Shown piece by piece: positions 24,739-33,172 of a stretch of 64,000 bases of DNA. This DNA is from Bradyrhizobium iriomotense (GTDB taxonomy: Bacteria > Pseudomonadota > Alphaproteobacteria > Rhizobiales > Xanthobacteraceae). The translations under genes and the position numbers were made by a program. The notes beneath the pieces are model-generated. The model was not told the origin of the DNA. It saw only the letters and a list, made by a program, of their open reading frames with translations, and ran no database searches. The stretch lies in assembly GCF_018130765.1 (NCBI RefSeq), contig NZ_JAFCJZ010000008.1:124001-188000 (forward strand), written 5' to 3'. The stretch's first letter is position 1, and every line of letters begins with the position of its first letter.

Positions 24739-25263
24739 TCATTGATTGTCGCCAGATTTAGTTTGCGTGGCTGCTATCAACATACGCTCCACCAGGCCGT
24801 CGAACTCGAACTTCCCGATAGAATCGGTCGCAGCAAGCTCATCGTAAGACTTCTTGTATTTGCCCCACCAACCACGACGTATTGCTTCATGGTGAAGGAC
24901 GCGCGCAGCAGCTTCGACCGCTTCTGCCGTCGGCGCTTCAATCAACGCAACCGCGGATTTGCCGGCGCGCTCTCTCGTGAGCTGACTGTTTGCAGGAAGT
25001 GCGAGCTCTAATAGAAGCTCCCTTAGAGCGACGTCTGAATTGTAGTCGATGTCGCTGCGAGACACGATCAATTTGGCCCAGCGTTCGACGTCATGACGGT
25101 TCAAGTCGCCGTCGCAATAACGACGAAGGATCGACGCCACATGCCTTCGCTCGAGGATAAGCAAAGGGACGCTGTCCCGCTCAAAACGGTCGAGGGTGAG
25201 CAAGATCTCGTCCAATGGCTTTTTTAGCTCAAGCAGCTCGTGCAGTGTTGATTTTCTGTCCAT
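24739..25263 (-). CDS. hypothetical protein of two apparent domains, in a low-GC patch
   Basis: A 174-residue protein that I cannot assign. The N-terminal part (residues about 1-105) is helical and contains LERRHVASILRRYCDGDLN followed by VERWAKLIVSRSDIDY; I recall this pattern from small proteins of unknown function. The C-terminal part carries RRGWWGKYKKSYDELAATD and FEFDGLVERMLIAA, which looks like a separate short module. There is no signal peptide or membrane segment. Its base composition is clearly less GC-rich than its neighbours, and both flanks are non-coding with repeat-like sequence. No strong ribosome site precedes the ATG at 25263. It may be acquired; the function is unknown. Confidence 0.6.
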   Translation of the reverse strand: MDRKSTLHELLELKKPLDEILLTLDRFERDSVPLLILERRHVASILRRYCDGDLNRHDVERWAKLIVSRSDIDYNSDVALRELLLELALPANSQLTRERAGKSAVALIEAPTAEAVEAAARVLHHEAIRRGWWGKYKKSYDELAATDSIGKFEFDGLVERMLIAATQTKSGDNQ

Positions 25264-25594
25264 CCGGAAACGCCGGGCTTTGGGCCAATGATCCAGTTGT
25301 AGCAGCCAAGGTTCCCAATGTCAGCTTCTGGCCCATCGCGACATACTGCGCTGCCCCACGAACTTGGTCGCTATTGGAGCAACGCGGACGTAGTCACCAG
25401 TTACATGATGCCGCCGGGTTTATAGGTAGGCGGCCTCGCTTTCGGCAACGCGACCATTTCGGAATAATAGCAATATACCCCTGTTTTGCCCGACAGGTCA
25501 AATCGCGGCGATGCCTGCGTAAGCCGTTGATTCCATTATGGCCGGCTACTGTGCATGGGGTTGTTTTCGCACTTTTTGTTTGTCGGGCTTCAAT
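25264..25594. other. non-coding stretch, probably degraded repeated intergenic sequence
   Basis: About 330 bases without a credible gene. An open frame across it lacks GC-codon structure. Pieces such as TGTCAGCTTCTGGCCCATCG and GCATGGGGTTGTTTTCGCAC look like intergenic sequences I recall as recurrent in Bradyrhizobium genomes; this is from memory and unverified. The composition is lower in GC than the surrounding genes. Confidence 0.4.
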
Positions 25595-27016
25595 CTAGCC
25601 GGCAAATGAGAAACGCAGCCGCCGCCAGCCGATGACAATTCCGGTGATCGAGAACACCAGCCCGAGCGCGCAGAGACCGACGATCAGCGCATCGCGCAGG
25701 CGCGGATACGCCATGAGGATTGGAAAATCGAGCGTGTGGAGCGCGCTGTAGAACCAGCGATAGGCCCGCCGCGACGCATCCAGCCTTTGCAGCACACGGC
25801 CATCGGCACTGTCGATGTCGAACCAGAGATCACCGCATCGCGAGCGGTAGACGGGCGTTCCGTCCACGGTGGATTGCGCGGGATAATCGTCGTTACCCGC
25901 GAGGCTGGACGGCGCGTCGCAGCCGGTCGCAAGCTTCACCATCAAGCTCCCGATCGCCTGCGCGCCGAGGCCCTCCGACCCTCCACCATCCGGCCGGAGC
26001 ACGACCTGCTTGTCGAGACCAGTCCGCTCGCGCCGATAGACTTTGCCGTCAAAGGCAAACCATTCCACTTCACGGGCCGAGGGCGATAGCAGCTTCCGGT
26101 CCGGCGACGGGGCGGTCGTCCAGTCCGGCGAAGCATCGATCACGCCGGCTTCGGCCGACGTCAGTTGCCCGCGCGAGAACAGTCGACCGTGATCCATGGA
26201 AAGCCATCCGCTGAAGATCCAGGTCAGCACGAAGACGGTCGCCGCGAGGCCAATGATGTGATGCAGCGCGTGCCAGCCGCGATACGGCGACGAGGGCCGG
26301 CGTCCCCGCAACTTCACACGCACGATGCCGAGCACTGCACCCAGCAGGGCGGCAATCAGCGCCAGCAGCGACAGCGTCCAGACCACGCCGTCCCACAGCG
26401 CCCAATTGCTCCTGAGCACCGTCGGATAGATCCAGTGCAGAACGCTGCCGGCGAGATTCCAGCCGCGCTCGTTTCGCGTCGTATCCAGCACGACCTCGCC
26501 GGTGCGTGACGAGACGTAGACCTCCGTTTCGACCGCATCGCCAAGGGCCACGCGAAACAAGGGCCGGTGGCGGTCAAAGCCGTTCGGCACACTCCATTGG
26601 TCGTAGTCCGCGTGCGCAACGACCGCCGCATGCGCGGCATCGAGCCCGCGCTGACGCGCATGAGCCTGCGCGATGGCGAGCGCGACCTCGGGCGACCGCA
26701 CCGACGCATCCTGCCCGTCCGTCGCGCGAACCACGCGCAGGCGCGAGGGCCCCGACACGACGTAGACCGGCCCATCGCTCCGCTGAAGCAACCGCAGGCG
26801 TGTAGCATCGGCGATCCCGCTCGCGGCCACCGCATCGGCAACACTGATCCGCACCTCGCCGCTATCCACCGGCGCAAGACCGCCAACCCGCTCCGCTTCC
26901 ATCAGCGACGGAAACGGAACGAAGTGCATCACGATCCCCGTCGCGAACCACATCGCGAACAGGAGGCAGAACGCGATCCCGAGCCAGCGATGCGAGAGGA
27001 CGATCGCACTCATCAT
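25595..27016 (-). CDS. PepSY domain-containing membrane protein
   Basis: A 473-residue inner-membrane protein of the PepSY-associated TM family. The first membrane helix follows the start (LSHRWLGIAFCLLFAMWFATGI), with HRW and the later WHALHHIIGLAATVFVLTW giving the conserved histidines thought to bind haem or metal. A periplasmic PepSY segment (EVALAIAQAHARQRGLD) lies in between, and a final helix ends the protein. Relatives are often linked to ferric-siderophore reduction. It begins 12 bases after the TonB-dependent receptor gene and is therefore probably under the same cobalamin riboswitch. Confidence 0.85.
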   Translation of the reverse strand: MMSAIVLSHRWLGIAFCLLFAMWFATGIVMHFVPFPSLMEAERVGGLAPVDSGEVRISVADAVAASGIADATRLRLLQRSDGPVYVVSGPSRLRVVRATDGQDASVRSPEVALAIAQAHARQRGLDAAHAAVVAHADYDQWSVPNGFDRHRPLFRVALGDAVETEVYVSSRTGEVVLDTTRNERGWNLAGSVLHWIYPTVLRSNWALWDGVVWTLSLLALIAALLGAVLGIVRVKLRGRRPSSPYRGWHALHHIIGLAATVFVLTWIFSGWLSMDHGRLFSRGQLTSAEAGVIDASPDWTTAPSPDRKLLSPSAREVEWFAFDGKVYRRERTGLDKQVVLRPDGGGSEGLGAQAIGSLMVKLATGCDAPSSLAGNDDYPAQSTVDGTPVYRSRCGDLWFDIDSADGRVLQRLDASRRAYRWFYSALHTLDFPILMAYPRLRDALIVGLCALGLVFSITGIVIGWRRLRFSFAG

Positions 27017-27028
27017 GCGGTCAGCGCC

Positions 27029-29410
27029 CTACCATTTGAACGCCGCCGAGATCTCGTAGGTGCGCGGCGCGCCCAGGAGGATCTGGTCGGGATAGAACGG
27101 ATCGCCCCAGATCGCGTAGCGCTTGTCGGTGAAGTTGCGCACGCGGAAGGTCAGGCGCGCCTGGTCGACGGCATTGAAGACGGTCTTCGGGATATCGACG
27201 AAGGCGTAGACGTCGCCGACCGTGTAGGCGTTCATCGTCACCGTGTTGGCGTCGGTGTTGTAGCGATCGCCGATGTGCCGGCCGACGATGCCGAGCTCCA
27301 CTGGCCACGGCGTGAAGAACCGGTACGACGCACCGGCATTCGCGACGATGCGCGGCACGTTCGGCGGCGTGTTGCCCGAGAACGAGCCGCCGACGAAATT
27401 GTAGTCGGCGTAGCGCGCATCGACATAGGCGATGTTGCCCCACAGCCGCAAAGGCTCGATCGGCCGCACCGCGGCGGCGAGCTCGACACCCTTCGATTCC
27501 TGCCGCCCGGCGATGTTGAGCGCCTGCCCGCCGGCCGCCGCATAGACGTTCTTGCGCAGGATGTCGTAGGCCGAGAACGACCACTCCGCCCGGTTGTCCC
27601 AGAACAGATGCTTGACGCCCGTCTCGTAGATGCGCGACGTCGTCAGGTCGAGCGGCTGGGTCGGCAACAGCAGGAAGATGTTGTTGGCGGACACGTCGGC
27701 ACCGGTGGCGTACTGGCTGAAGAAGGTCAGGCCGGGCACGGCATCCCAGGTGTAGCCGATGCGTCCCGTCACGGGCGCCCAGTCTTTGGTGTATGGAAAA
27801 CCCGCCTTCTCCAGCCCGGTCTTGTCGGTCCAATTGCGATCGAGCCCGATATGCTCGACGCGGAGACCACCGATCAGCGCAAAGGTCTGGGTCAGCTTCA
27901 GCCGGTCCTCAAACGACAGCGCTTCGTTGTCGATCCGTGCGGTCTGCCGCTGGATCTCGAGCGAGCCGTAATAGCCGCGGGGTGGATCGACCAGCGGAAC
28001 GTAGTCCCAAGGGAAGTTCGCCGCACCCGGTCTGACGAAATCGAGGTAGCTTGACGACAGTGTCGTGACCAGGCGGTTATCGAGACCGGCAATGTTCGTG
28101 TCCCAGATCAGGTCGGTGATGTTGCCGACCAAGCGCTGGCTATGCGCGACATGGAAGCGTTCGCGATACACTTGGTTGTTCGTGGAATCGAACGCCTCGA
28201 TCTCGTTGTTGAACCACGTCCGCTCAGCACCATAACCATAGGCCTGACTCTTCAGCGTCAGGTCCGGCGCCAGCTTCAGCTCGAAGCCGCCGCGCAGCCA
28301 GACTTCCTGCCCCACGTTGCGGTTGTCGAGAACGTTGTAATTGGTGTTGAAGGTGCGGTCGTCGATCGTGACGGCCCCGAGGTCGGTCCTGTTGAAGTAG
28401 GTGCCCGACACAATCCCCGCCGTCGCGTGCGAACCGCTGAAGGCGACCGGCACCAGCGGCGCGCCCCAATAGGCCTTTCCGCGGTCCTCGCGGTACTCGA
28501 TCGCGCCCCAGACCTTGAGACTGTCGGAGATGCGATAGTTGAGCTGCCCGGAGACATCGAGCGTCTTGGTATAGGTGTCGTCGACAAAACCGTTGAGCGA
28601 GGAGCGGCTGATGTCGAAGCGGTAGTCGAGTCCTTCTACGTTGGTGCTGCCGCCCGAGCCGTAATGCGCGCGGAACGAGTTCAGGGAATCGTACGAGAAA
28701 TCCGCTTCGCTCCGGATCGCTCCGGTGTGCGGCTGCTTGGTGACCAAGTTGATCGAGCCGCCGGCGGCGCCCTCGCCCGAGATCAGCGAGGCCGGGCCCT
28801 TCAGGAATTCCACGGCCTCCAGGTTGGCCGTGTCCATGATCCGCGAGGTCATGTTCTGCGGGCCGATCTTGATGCCGTTGTAGAGCGTGTTGATCTGGCT
28901 GTTGGTGAAGCCGCGCATCGAGAAGCCCGCCGGCTCCCCCGGCGCATCGCCGGAGGTCACGCCGACCGCTCCTTGCGCCACCTCGGACACGGTGCGATAG
29001 CCCTGCTCGCGCATGGTCTCGGCCGAGATGACTTCCACGGTCGCTGGTATCTCCCGCACGGTCAGCCCGAGGCGCGAGGCGCTTTCGGCCACCACATTGG
29101 TGTTGAGCGGCGTCTGGGCCGCCGCAGCCGTCACCGAGGGCTTAGGCGCCGCGGATGCGGGCACCGGCCTGCGCGCTGCCGCGCGGCGCGCGCTCTGCGC
29201 CTCCGTTGCAGCCGGCTTGGCCGGCTTGCGGGATTGCGGTGGCGACACCTCCACGGGCGGCAGCGGTTCGCGGGCCTGCTGCGCCAGCGCGGCAGGCAGA
29301 TCGAGCGCTACAAAAGATGTGAGCGCAGCGGAGGCGAGCAGAACGCTGCGCGGTTGTACGATACGGATGGAAGACACGGTTTTCGGACCTCGGTATGACG
29401 TTAGTGGCAC
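27029..29410 (-). CDS. TonB-dependent receptor (siderophore-receptor family) under cobalamin riboswitch control
   Basis: An outer-membrane receptor of up to 793 residues. After a signal peptide (RSVLLASAALTSFVALDLP, cleavage near ALAQ) and a Pro/Ala-rich linker comes the plug domain (REIPATVEVISAETM, GFSMRGFTNSQINTLYNGI, AVEFLKGPASLISGEGAAGG). The long beta-barrel ends in a terminal aromatic (YEISAAFKW), as expected for outer-membrane insertion. The start may be the ATG-like codon at 29410 or the GTG at 29377, which has GAGG upstream. The sequence type suggests siderophores, but the riboswitch just upstream points to cobalamin, cobinamide or cobalt uptake. Confidence 0.88.
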   Translation of the reverse strand: MPLTSYRGPKTVSSIRIVQPRSVLLASAALTSFVALDLPAALAQQAREPLPPVEVSPPQSRKPAKPAATEAQSARRAAARRPVPASAAPKPSVTAAAAQTPLNTNVVAESASRLGLTVREIPATVEVISAETMREQGYRTVSEVAQGAVGVTSGDAPGEPAGFSMRGFTNSQINTLYNGIKIGPQNMTSRIMDTANLEAVEFLKGPASLISGEGAAGGSINLVTKQPHTGAIRSEADFSYDSLNSFRAHYGSGGSTNVEGLDYRFDISRSSLNGFVDDTYTKTLDVSGQLNYRISDSLKVWGAIEYREDRGKAYWGAPLVPVAFSGSHATAGIVSGTYFNRTDLGAVTIDDRTFNTNYNVLDNRNVGQEVWLRGGFELKLAPDLTLKSQAYGYGAERTWFNNEIEAFDSTNNQVYRERFHVAHSQRLVGNITDLIWDTNIAGLDNRLVTTLSSSYLDFVRPGAANFPWDYVPLVDPPRGYYGSLEIQRQTARIDNEALSFEDRLKLTQTFALIGGLRVEHIGLDRNWTDKTGLEKAGFPYTKDWAPVTGRIGYTWDAVPGLTFFSQYATGADVSANNIFLLLPTQPLDLTTSRIYETGVKHLFWDNRAEWSFSAYDILRKNVYAAAGGQALNIAGRQESKGVELAAAVRPIEPLRLWGNIAYVDARYADYNFVGGSFSGNTPPNVPRIVANAGASYRFFTPWPVELGIVGRHIGDRYNTDANTVTMNAYTVGDVYAFVDIPKTVFNAVDQARLTFRVRNFTDKRYAIWGDPFYPDQILLGAPRTYEISAAFKW

Positions 29411-29504
29411 GTCACAGCGAACGAGGTCTCACCTTGGGCTTGTCAGCCCTCCGATGAAGCCGAATGTCTGTACTCCCCGACCGACATCTTCGCGTGTGAC
29501 CACG

Positions 29505-29690
29505 GCTGACGGCAGGTCTCCTGGCTCGCGGGTCACGACCGCTTCGTCGCCTTCCCGGGACCGAGGACCCAGTGGCTTCTGACGAAGGATTATCCGCTCA
29601 CAGTTGCGGGGGCAGCCACGGCATTGGGGACAAATTCCCCGCACCGCATTCCCTTTTCATCCCCTCTCGGGGAAACCGTCGCGAGCATCT
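29505..29690 (-). promoter_or_regulatory. cobalamin riboswitch (AdoCbl), upstream of the TonB receptor
   Basis: Read on the minus strand the element shows the full conserved order: GGTTTCC near 29678, an AAAAGGGAATGCGGTG segment, GCTGCCCCCGCAACTGTGAG, GCCACTGGG, GGGAAGGC, and the B12 box GAGCCAGGAGACCTGCC at 29511-29527. It lies about 100 bases before the receptor start, so high cobalamin should lower expression of the receptor and the PepSY gene. A short GGGCT-GACA-AGCCC hairpin follows and may be part of the expression platform. Confidence 0.93.
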
Positions 29691-29767
29691 AGGATTACGA
29701 TCAAGATGGAGTCAATGTGCAAGCTGCGGCGATATTGCCACAGCCACCAACTTCCTCGGAGATTTGC

Positions 29768-30340
29768 ATGGAAGGCGCGACCTTCCTCTGGCTGATCCGA
29801 CATGCACCCGTCGACGGCGTCAAAGGGACGATCCATGCCGCCGATGCACCGGCGGACTTGACCGATCGCGCGCAGCTGGAGGCGCTGCGGTCGCGCCTGC
29901 CGCGCGATGCTGCGAGCTATGCGAGCCCTGCGCGACGCACGATCGAGACAGCGCGCGCGCTGGGGCTCGAACCGGAGCTGGTGCGCGAGTTCAGCGAGCA
30001 GGATTTCGGCGACTGGACCGGCCGGCGACATGACGAGCTCGCAGCCAGCGGCGGCGAAGCCTATGCGCAATTCTGGAACGACCCTGCGCACCTGAGACCA
30101 CCGGGCGGCGAGAGTTTTGGGGATCAGGTCGCGCGCGTCCGCCAGGGCCTGTCGCGGATCGGAGCCGGATCCGCAACGCTCGTCGTGCATTCCGGCACGA
30201 TCCGCGCCGCGCTGTGCATCGCGCTCGATCTCGCACCGGAAGCGGCGTTGCGCTTCGTCATTGATCCGTTGTCGCTGACCCGGATCGACCGGCTCGCGAG
30301 CGGCTGGCGAGTGGTCTCCGTCAATCAGCGGATCAGCTAG
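29768..30340 (+). CDS. cobC: histidine phosphatase family protein, probable alpha-ribazole phosphatase
   Basis: A 190-residue histidine phosphatase. The phosphohistidine motif is LIRHAPVDG, where related CobC proteins have RHG. A second conserved part is SPARRTIETARALG, then FGDWTGRRHDEL, PPGGESF and VVHSGTIRAAL, which carries the second catalytic histidine. Family members that adjoin cob genes remove phosphate from alpha-ribazole phosphate or adenosylcobalamin phosphate. The ATG at 29768 has CGGAG 7 bases upstream. It is convergent with cobT (8-base overlap of ends), which supports the cobalamin role. Another phosphatase substrate cannot be ruled out. Confidence 0.78.
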   Translation: MEGATFLWLIRHAPVDGVKGTIHAADAPADLTDRAQLEALRSRLPRDAASYASPARRTIETARALGLEPELVREFSEQDFGDWTGRRHDELAASGGEAYAQFWNDPAHLRPPGGESFGDQVARVRQGLSRIGAGSATLVVHSGTIRAALCIALDLAPEAALRFVIDPLSLTRIDRLASGWRVVSVNQRIS

Positions 30341-31385
30341 GACGATCCGGCACATTGGCCTGCGCAAAGGTCGCCATGCCGTTGTGGAGCGCGCAGGCCG
30401 AGCGCACCAGCGGCAGTGCGATGGCGGCGCCCGATCCTTCGCCAAGCCTGAGATCGAGGCTGATCAGCGGCTGCACGTTCAATGCACGCAGCACCAGCCG
30501 ATGTCCCTGCTCCGCCGATTGATGCGAGGGCAGCAGGAAGGGCTGGCACGACGGATTGAGCCGCGCCGCCGCCAGCGCCGCGACCGACACGATGAAGCCG
30601 TCGATCAGCACGGGGATGCGGCGTTGTGCAGCCGCAATGATGGCGCCTGAGATCGCCGCGATCTCGAGGCCGCCGACGGCACACAGGATCTTGTCGGGCG
30701 CGGCGCCCGCAGCGCCATGACGCGCAATCGCCGCATCGATCACGCGCGCCTTGTGCGCCCGGCCGGCCGCATCGACGCCGGTCCCGCTGCCCGCGATCTC
30801 CTCGGCGCTGATGCCAAGCAGGCTCGCGGCGATTGCCGCTGAGGTCGTGGTATTGCCGATGCCCATCTCGCCGAAGATCAAGAGATCAGGCTGGCTGGCC
30901 TCCGCGCGTGCAACCGCGCGCTGGCCGGCTTCGAAGGCGAAGGCCAGCTCTGCAGGCGTGACCGCAGCTTCGACGCTGAAATCGCGGGTGCCGTTGCGCG
31001 GCTTGTCGGTGATGATATCAGGCATCGTCTCCTGCGCCAGCGTGCCGGCGTCGACGACCTCCAGGCGCGAACCCAGCTCGCGCGCCAGCACCGAGATCGC
31101 GGCGCCGCCGGAGGCGAAATTCGCCATCATCGCGATGGTGACCGCTTGCGGATAGGCCGAGACGCCCTGCGCGACAATGCCGTGATCCCCGGCGAAGATG
31201 ATGATCGGTACGCGCACGGCGCGCGGCTGCTCGGTCGCTTGCAGGCCTGCGAGCTCGATCGCGAGCTGCTCGAGCCGGCCGAGCGCGCCGGTCGGCTTTG
31301 TGAGTTGCGCCTGACGTGCGATCGCCGCGTCGCGATGGGCGGCAGAGATCTCAGGGCATTTCCGGGTGACCCAGTCGGGGAGCAT
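30333..31385 (-). CDS. cobT: nicotinate-nucleotide--dimethylbenzimidazole phosphoribosyltransferase
   Basis: A 350-residue enzyme (CobU in the Pseudomonas denitrificans naming) that moves phosphoribose from nicotinate mononucleotide to 5,6-dimethylbenzimidazole, making the lower ligand precursor. Visible motifs are FAGDHGIVAQGVSAYPQ, FGEMGIGNTTTSAA, and LRLGEGSGAAIA with the catalytic glutamate. The ATG at 31385 (MLPDWVTRKCPEI) fits the family start. It is the last gene after cbiM and cobF, 10 bases after cobF. Confidence 0.95.
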   Translation of the reverse strand: MLPDWVTRKCPEISAAHRDAAIARQAQLTKPTGALGRLEQLAIELAGLQATEQPRAVRVPIIIFAGDHGIVAQGVSAYPQAVTIAMMANFASGGAAISVLARELGSRLEVVDAGTLAQETMPDIITDKPRNGTRDFSVEAAVTPAELAFAFEAGQRAVARAEASQPDLLIFGEMGIGNTTTSAAIAASLLGISAEEIAGSGTGVDAAGRAHKARVIDAAIARHGAAGAAPDKILCAVGGLEIAAISGAIIAAAQRRIPVLIDGFIVSVAALAAARLNPSCQPFLLPSHQSAEQGHRLVLRALNVQPLISLDLRLGEGSGAAIALPLVRSACALHNGMATFAQANVPDRPS

Positions 31386-31395
31386 GCTGCCTCGC

Positions 31396-32145
31396 TTACG
31401 GCCTGCGCTTGAGGATGTAGCTGTCCATGATCCAGCCATGCCGCTCGCGCGCCTCTTGCCGCAGGGCGACGATGCGCGGGCCGACCTCAGTGAGCGCGCC
31501 GGACATGATGATCTGATCTTGCATGCCGAGATAGGCGCCCCACCAGATGTGCAAGCCGGCCGGATCGAGCGACTGGAAGGCGGTGCCGCCGTCGAGCATC
31601 ACCACCACCGTGTCGACACCTTGCGGCCAGCCACCTTCGCGCAAGCGACGGCCTGTCGTGACCAGAAACGGCTCGCCGATGTCGTTGAGCGGCAGCGCAT
31701 GCGCCGCGCACAGCGCCTGGATCGAGGTGATGCCGGGCACGACCTCGATTGTCGGCAACGGATTCAATCGCCGCGCAATACGCAGCGAGGAGTCGTAGAG
31801 CGAGGGATCGCCCCAGATCAGCAGCGCGACCTTGCCCTCGCTTCCAAGATGGCTTGCGATGGTCTGCGACCACGCGGCGGCGACGGCATCGTGCCAATCA
31901 TCCACGCCCTTGCGGTAGTCCGCCTCGGCCGCATCGCGCACGGGAAGGTCGAACTCGACAATGCGCGTCGTCTTGCTGGTGAGCACGTCAGTGCAGATCG
32001 TCCGCCTGAGATCGGCGAGATCGGACTTGGCGCTTCCCTTGCGCGGGATCAGGACGAGATCGGCCGCGTTGATGGCGTGGATCGCGGCGCGCGTGAGCTG
32101 CTCGGGATCGCCGCAACCGATGCCTATCAGGGAGAGCGTGAGCAT
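31396..32145 (-). CDS. cobF: precorrin-6A synthase (deacetylating)
   Basis: A 249-residue SAM-dependent methylase that methylates C-1 with loss of acetate to give precorrin-6A, a step found only in the aerobic route. The start LSLIGIGCGDPEQLT and the LLIWGDPSLYDSS loop are typical of the tetrapyrrole methylase fold, and VVPGITSIQALCAAH is the CobF-type SAM region. It lies between cbiM and cobT on the same strand under the second cobalamin riboswitch. Confidence 0.95.
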   Translation of the reverse strand: MLTLSLIGIGCGDPEQLTRAAIHAINAADLVLIPRKGSAKSDLADLRRTICTDVLTSKTTRIVEFDLPVRDAAEADYRKGVDDWHDAVAAAWSQTIASHLGSEGKVALLIWGDPSLYDSSLRIARRLNPLPTIEVVPGITSIQALCAAHALPLNDIGEPFLVTTGRRLREGGWPQGVDTVVVMLDGGTAFQSLDPAGLHIWWGAYLGMQDQIIMSGALTEVGPRIVALRQEARERHGWIMDSYILKRRP

Positions 32146-32192
32146 CGCGAGTGCGATGGGCGGCCAGTGCGGCCGCCCTTTCGCTTTGTCTC

Positions 32193-32870
32193 TTAAGCCG
32201 CGTTGTGCAGGCGCGGGGTGACGAGGCTAGGTGCCGTAACACCGCGCAGCGACTTCGCCAGCGCCAGCACGGCGAGATCGGCCAGCGGCTCGATCACGAT
32301 GACGAGCGCGTAGGAGGCCGCAAAGGTCGCGATGTTGGCAAGGTTGCTCATCGCAAAGCCGGAGCCATAGAGCGCCCAGAACGCCACCCAGGCAATCACG
32401 CCGGCCTGATAGGTCGTCGAGAGCGCCAGCGCCTGGCGATACCGGAGGTCGACATAGGCGGTGTTGCGCGAAATGATCCGCGCCGCGATCGCCTGGATCG
32501 CGAACAGCGGCACCAGCAGCGTGGTGACGTTCATGCCGTATTGCGGCAGGTCGGCCGGTTCGAAGAAGATGCCCTGGAGCAGCAGGCCGAACGCGAGGCC
32601 GAAAGCCGCGGGCGCTGCGCCGAACAGCAGGAACAGGGTTGAGCCGAGGATGAAGTGCACCTCGGACACCCCGACCGGGAAGTGCGGCAGGATCTCGAAG
32701 AAGGTGAAGACGAGGCCGGTGGTGGCCAGCGTCCGCGCGGCGAACGAGGTAATGCCCTGCTCGCGCACGGTCTCGGCCGCGAGCTTCAAGGCAACGCCGC
32801 CTGCGGCGATGCCGGTTGCGTAACTCAATACGAGCTTGGCGCCCGTCACGACGCCGGGTTCGATATGCAT
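32193..32870 (-). CDS. cbiM: cobalt transport membrane component of the CbiM/NikM family
   Basis: A 225-residue inner-membrane protein of the energy-coupling factor S-component type for cobalt. It begins MHIEPG, keeping the N-terminal Met-His that binds the metal in CbiM, and has about six hydrophobic segments including SEVHFILGSTLFLLFGAAPA. AAGGAA lies about 8 bases before the ATG. No cbiN, cbiQ or cbiO gene adjoins it; cobF follows. The second cobalamin riboswitch directly precedes it, which supports a role in cobalt supply for cobalamin. Whether it works alone or with an ATPase encoded elsewhere is unknown. Confidence 0.82.
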   Translation of the reverse strand: MHIEPGVVTGAKLVLSYATGIAAGGVALKLAAETVREQGITSFAARTLATTGLVFTFFEILPHFPVGVSEVHFILGSTLFLLFGAAPAAFGLAFGLLLQGIFFEPADLPQYGMNVTTLLVPLFAIQAIAARIISRNTAYVDLRYRQALALSTTYQAGVIAWVAFWALYGSGFAMSNLANIATFAASYALVIVIEPLADLAVLALAKSLRGVTAPSLVTPRLHNAA

Positions 32871-32886
32871 GGCTCAGTTCCTTCCT

Positions 32887-32904
32887 GCCGTCACACCCGA
32901 CGGC
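32887..32904 (-). promoter_or_regulatory. hairpin next to the cbiM ribosome-binding site
   Basis: GCCGTCGGGTGTGACGGC on the minus strand forms a 6-bp stem that ends directly before AGGAAGGAAC, the cbiM Shine-Dalgarno region. It lies between the riboswitch and the start codon and may be its translational expression platform. Confidence 0.45.
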
Positions 32905-32919
32905 CTTGGCCTCAAAACA

Positions 32920-33110
32920 TGCACGGCCGGTCTCCTGGCTCGCGGTTCACTGGGGTTCTCCGGCCTTCCCGGACCTTGCGGCCCAGTGGCTGATCGGAGC
33001 CCCTCACCGCTTACAGTCGCGGGGGCGGCTGGGGTTTTGGGCGCCGCAACTGGGTCCGCCCATCCCCATTCCCGATTATGCTCCGGCGCTTTGCGCCGCG
33101 TCGAGCACCA
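32920..33110 (-). promoter_or_regulatory. cobalamin riboswitch (AdoCbl), upstream of cbiM-cobF-cobT
   Basis: On the minus strand the B12 box GAGCCAGGAGACCGGCC (32941-32925) is preceded by GCCACTGGG, GGGAAGGC, CCGCCCCCGCGACTGTAAG and CGGGAATGGGGAT, in the standard riboswitch order. The 5' end is placed near GGTGCTCGA at 33108. It lies after the stop of cobA and about 50 bases before cbiM, so it governs the cbiM group alone. Confidence 0.92.
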
Positions 33111-33172
33111 TGCCCCTCTTGTGTGCCCCTTTCGCATTGCAGGCGTCAAGGGGCGAACGGCTGCGGGAGCCG

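Noticed and set aside
25215..25598. A 127-codon plus-strand frame in the low-GC patch
   Set aside because: It overlaps the start of the minus-strand gene, has no ribosome site and no domain, and consists largely of sequence that looks like intergenic repeats.
27029..29410. Naming the receptor BtuB
   Set aside because: The plug and linker resemble siderophore receptors rather than BtuB; only the riboswitch suggests corrinoid transport, so a specific name would overstate the evidence.
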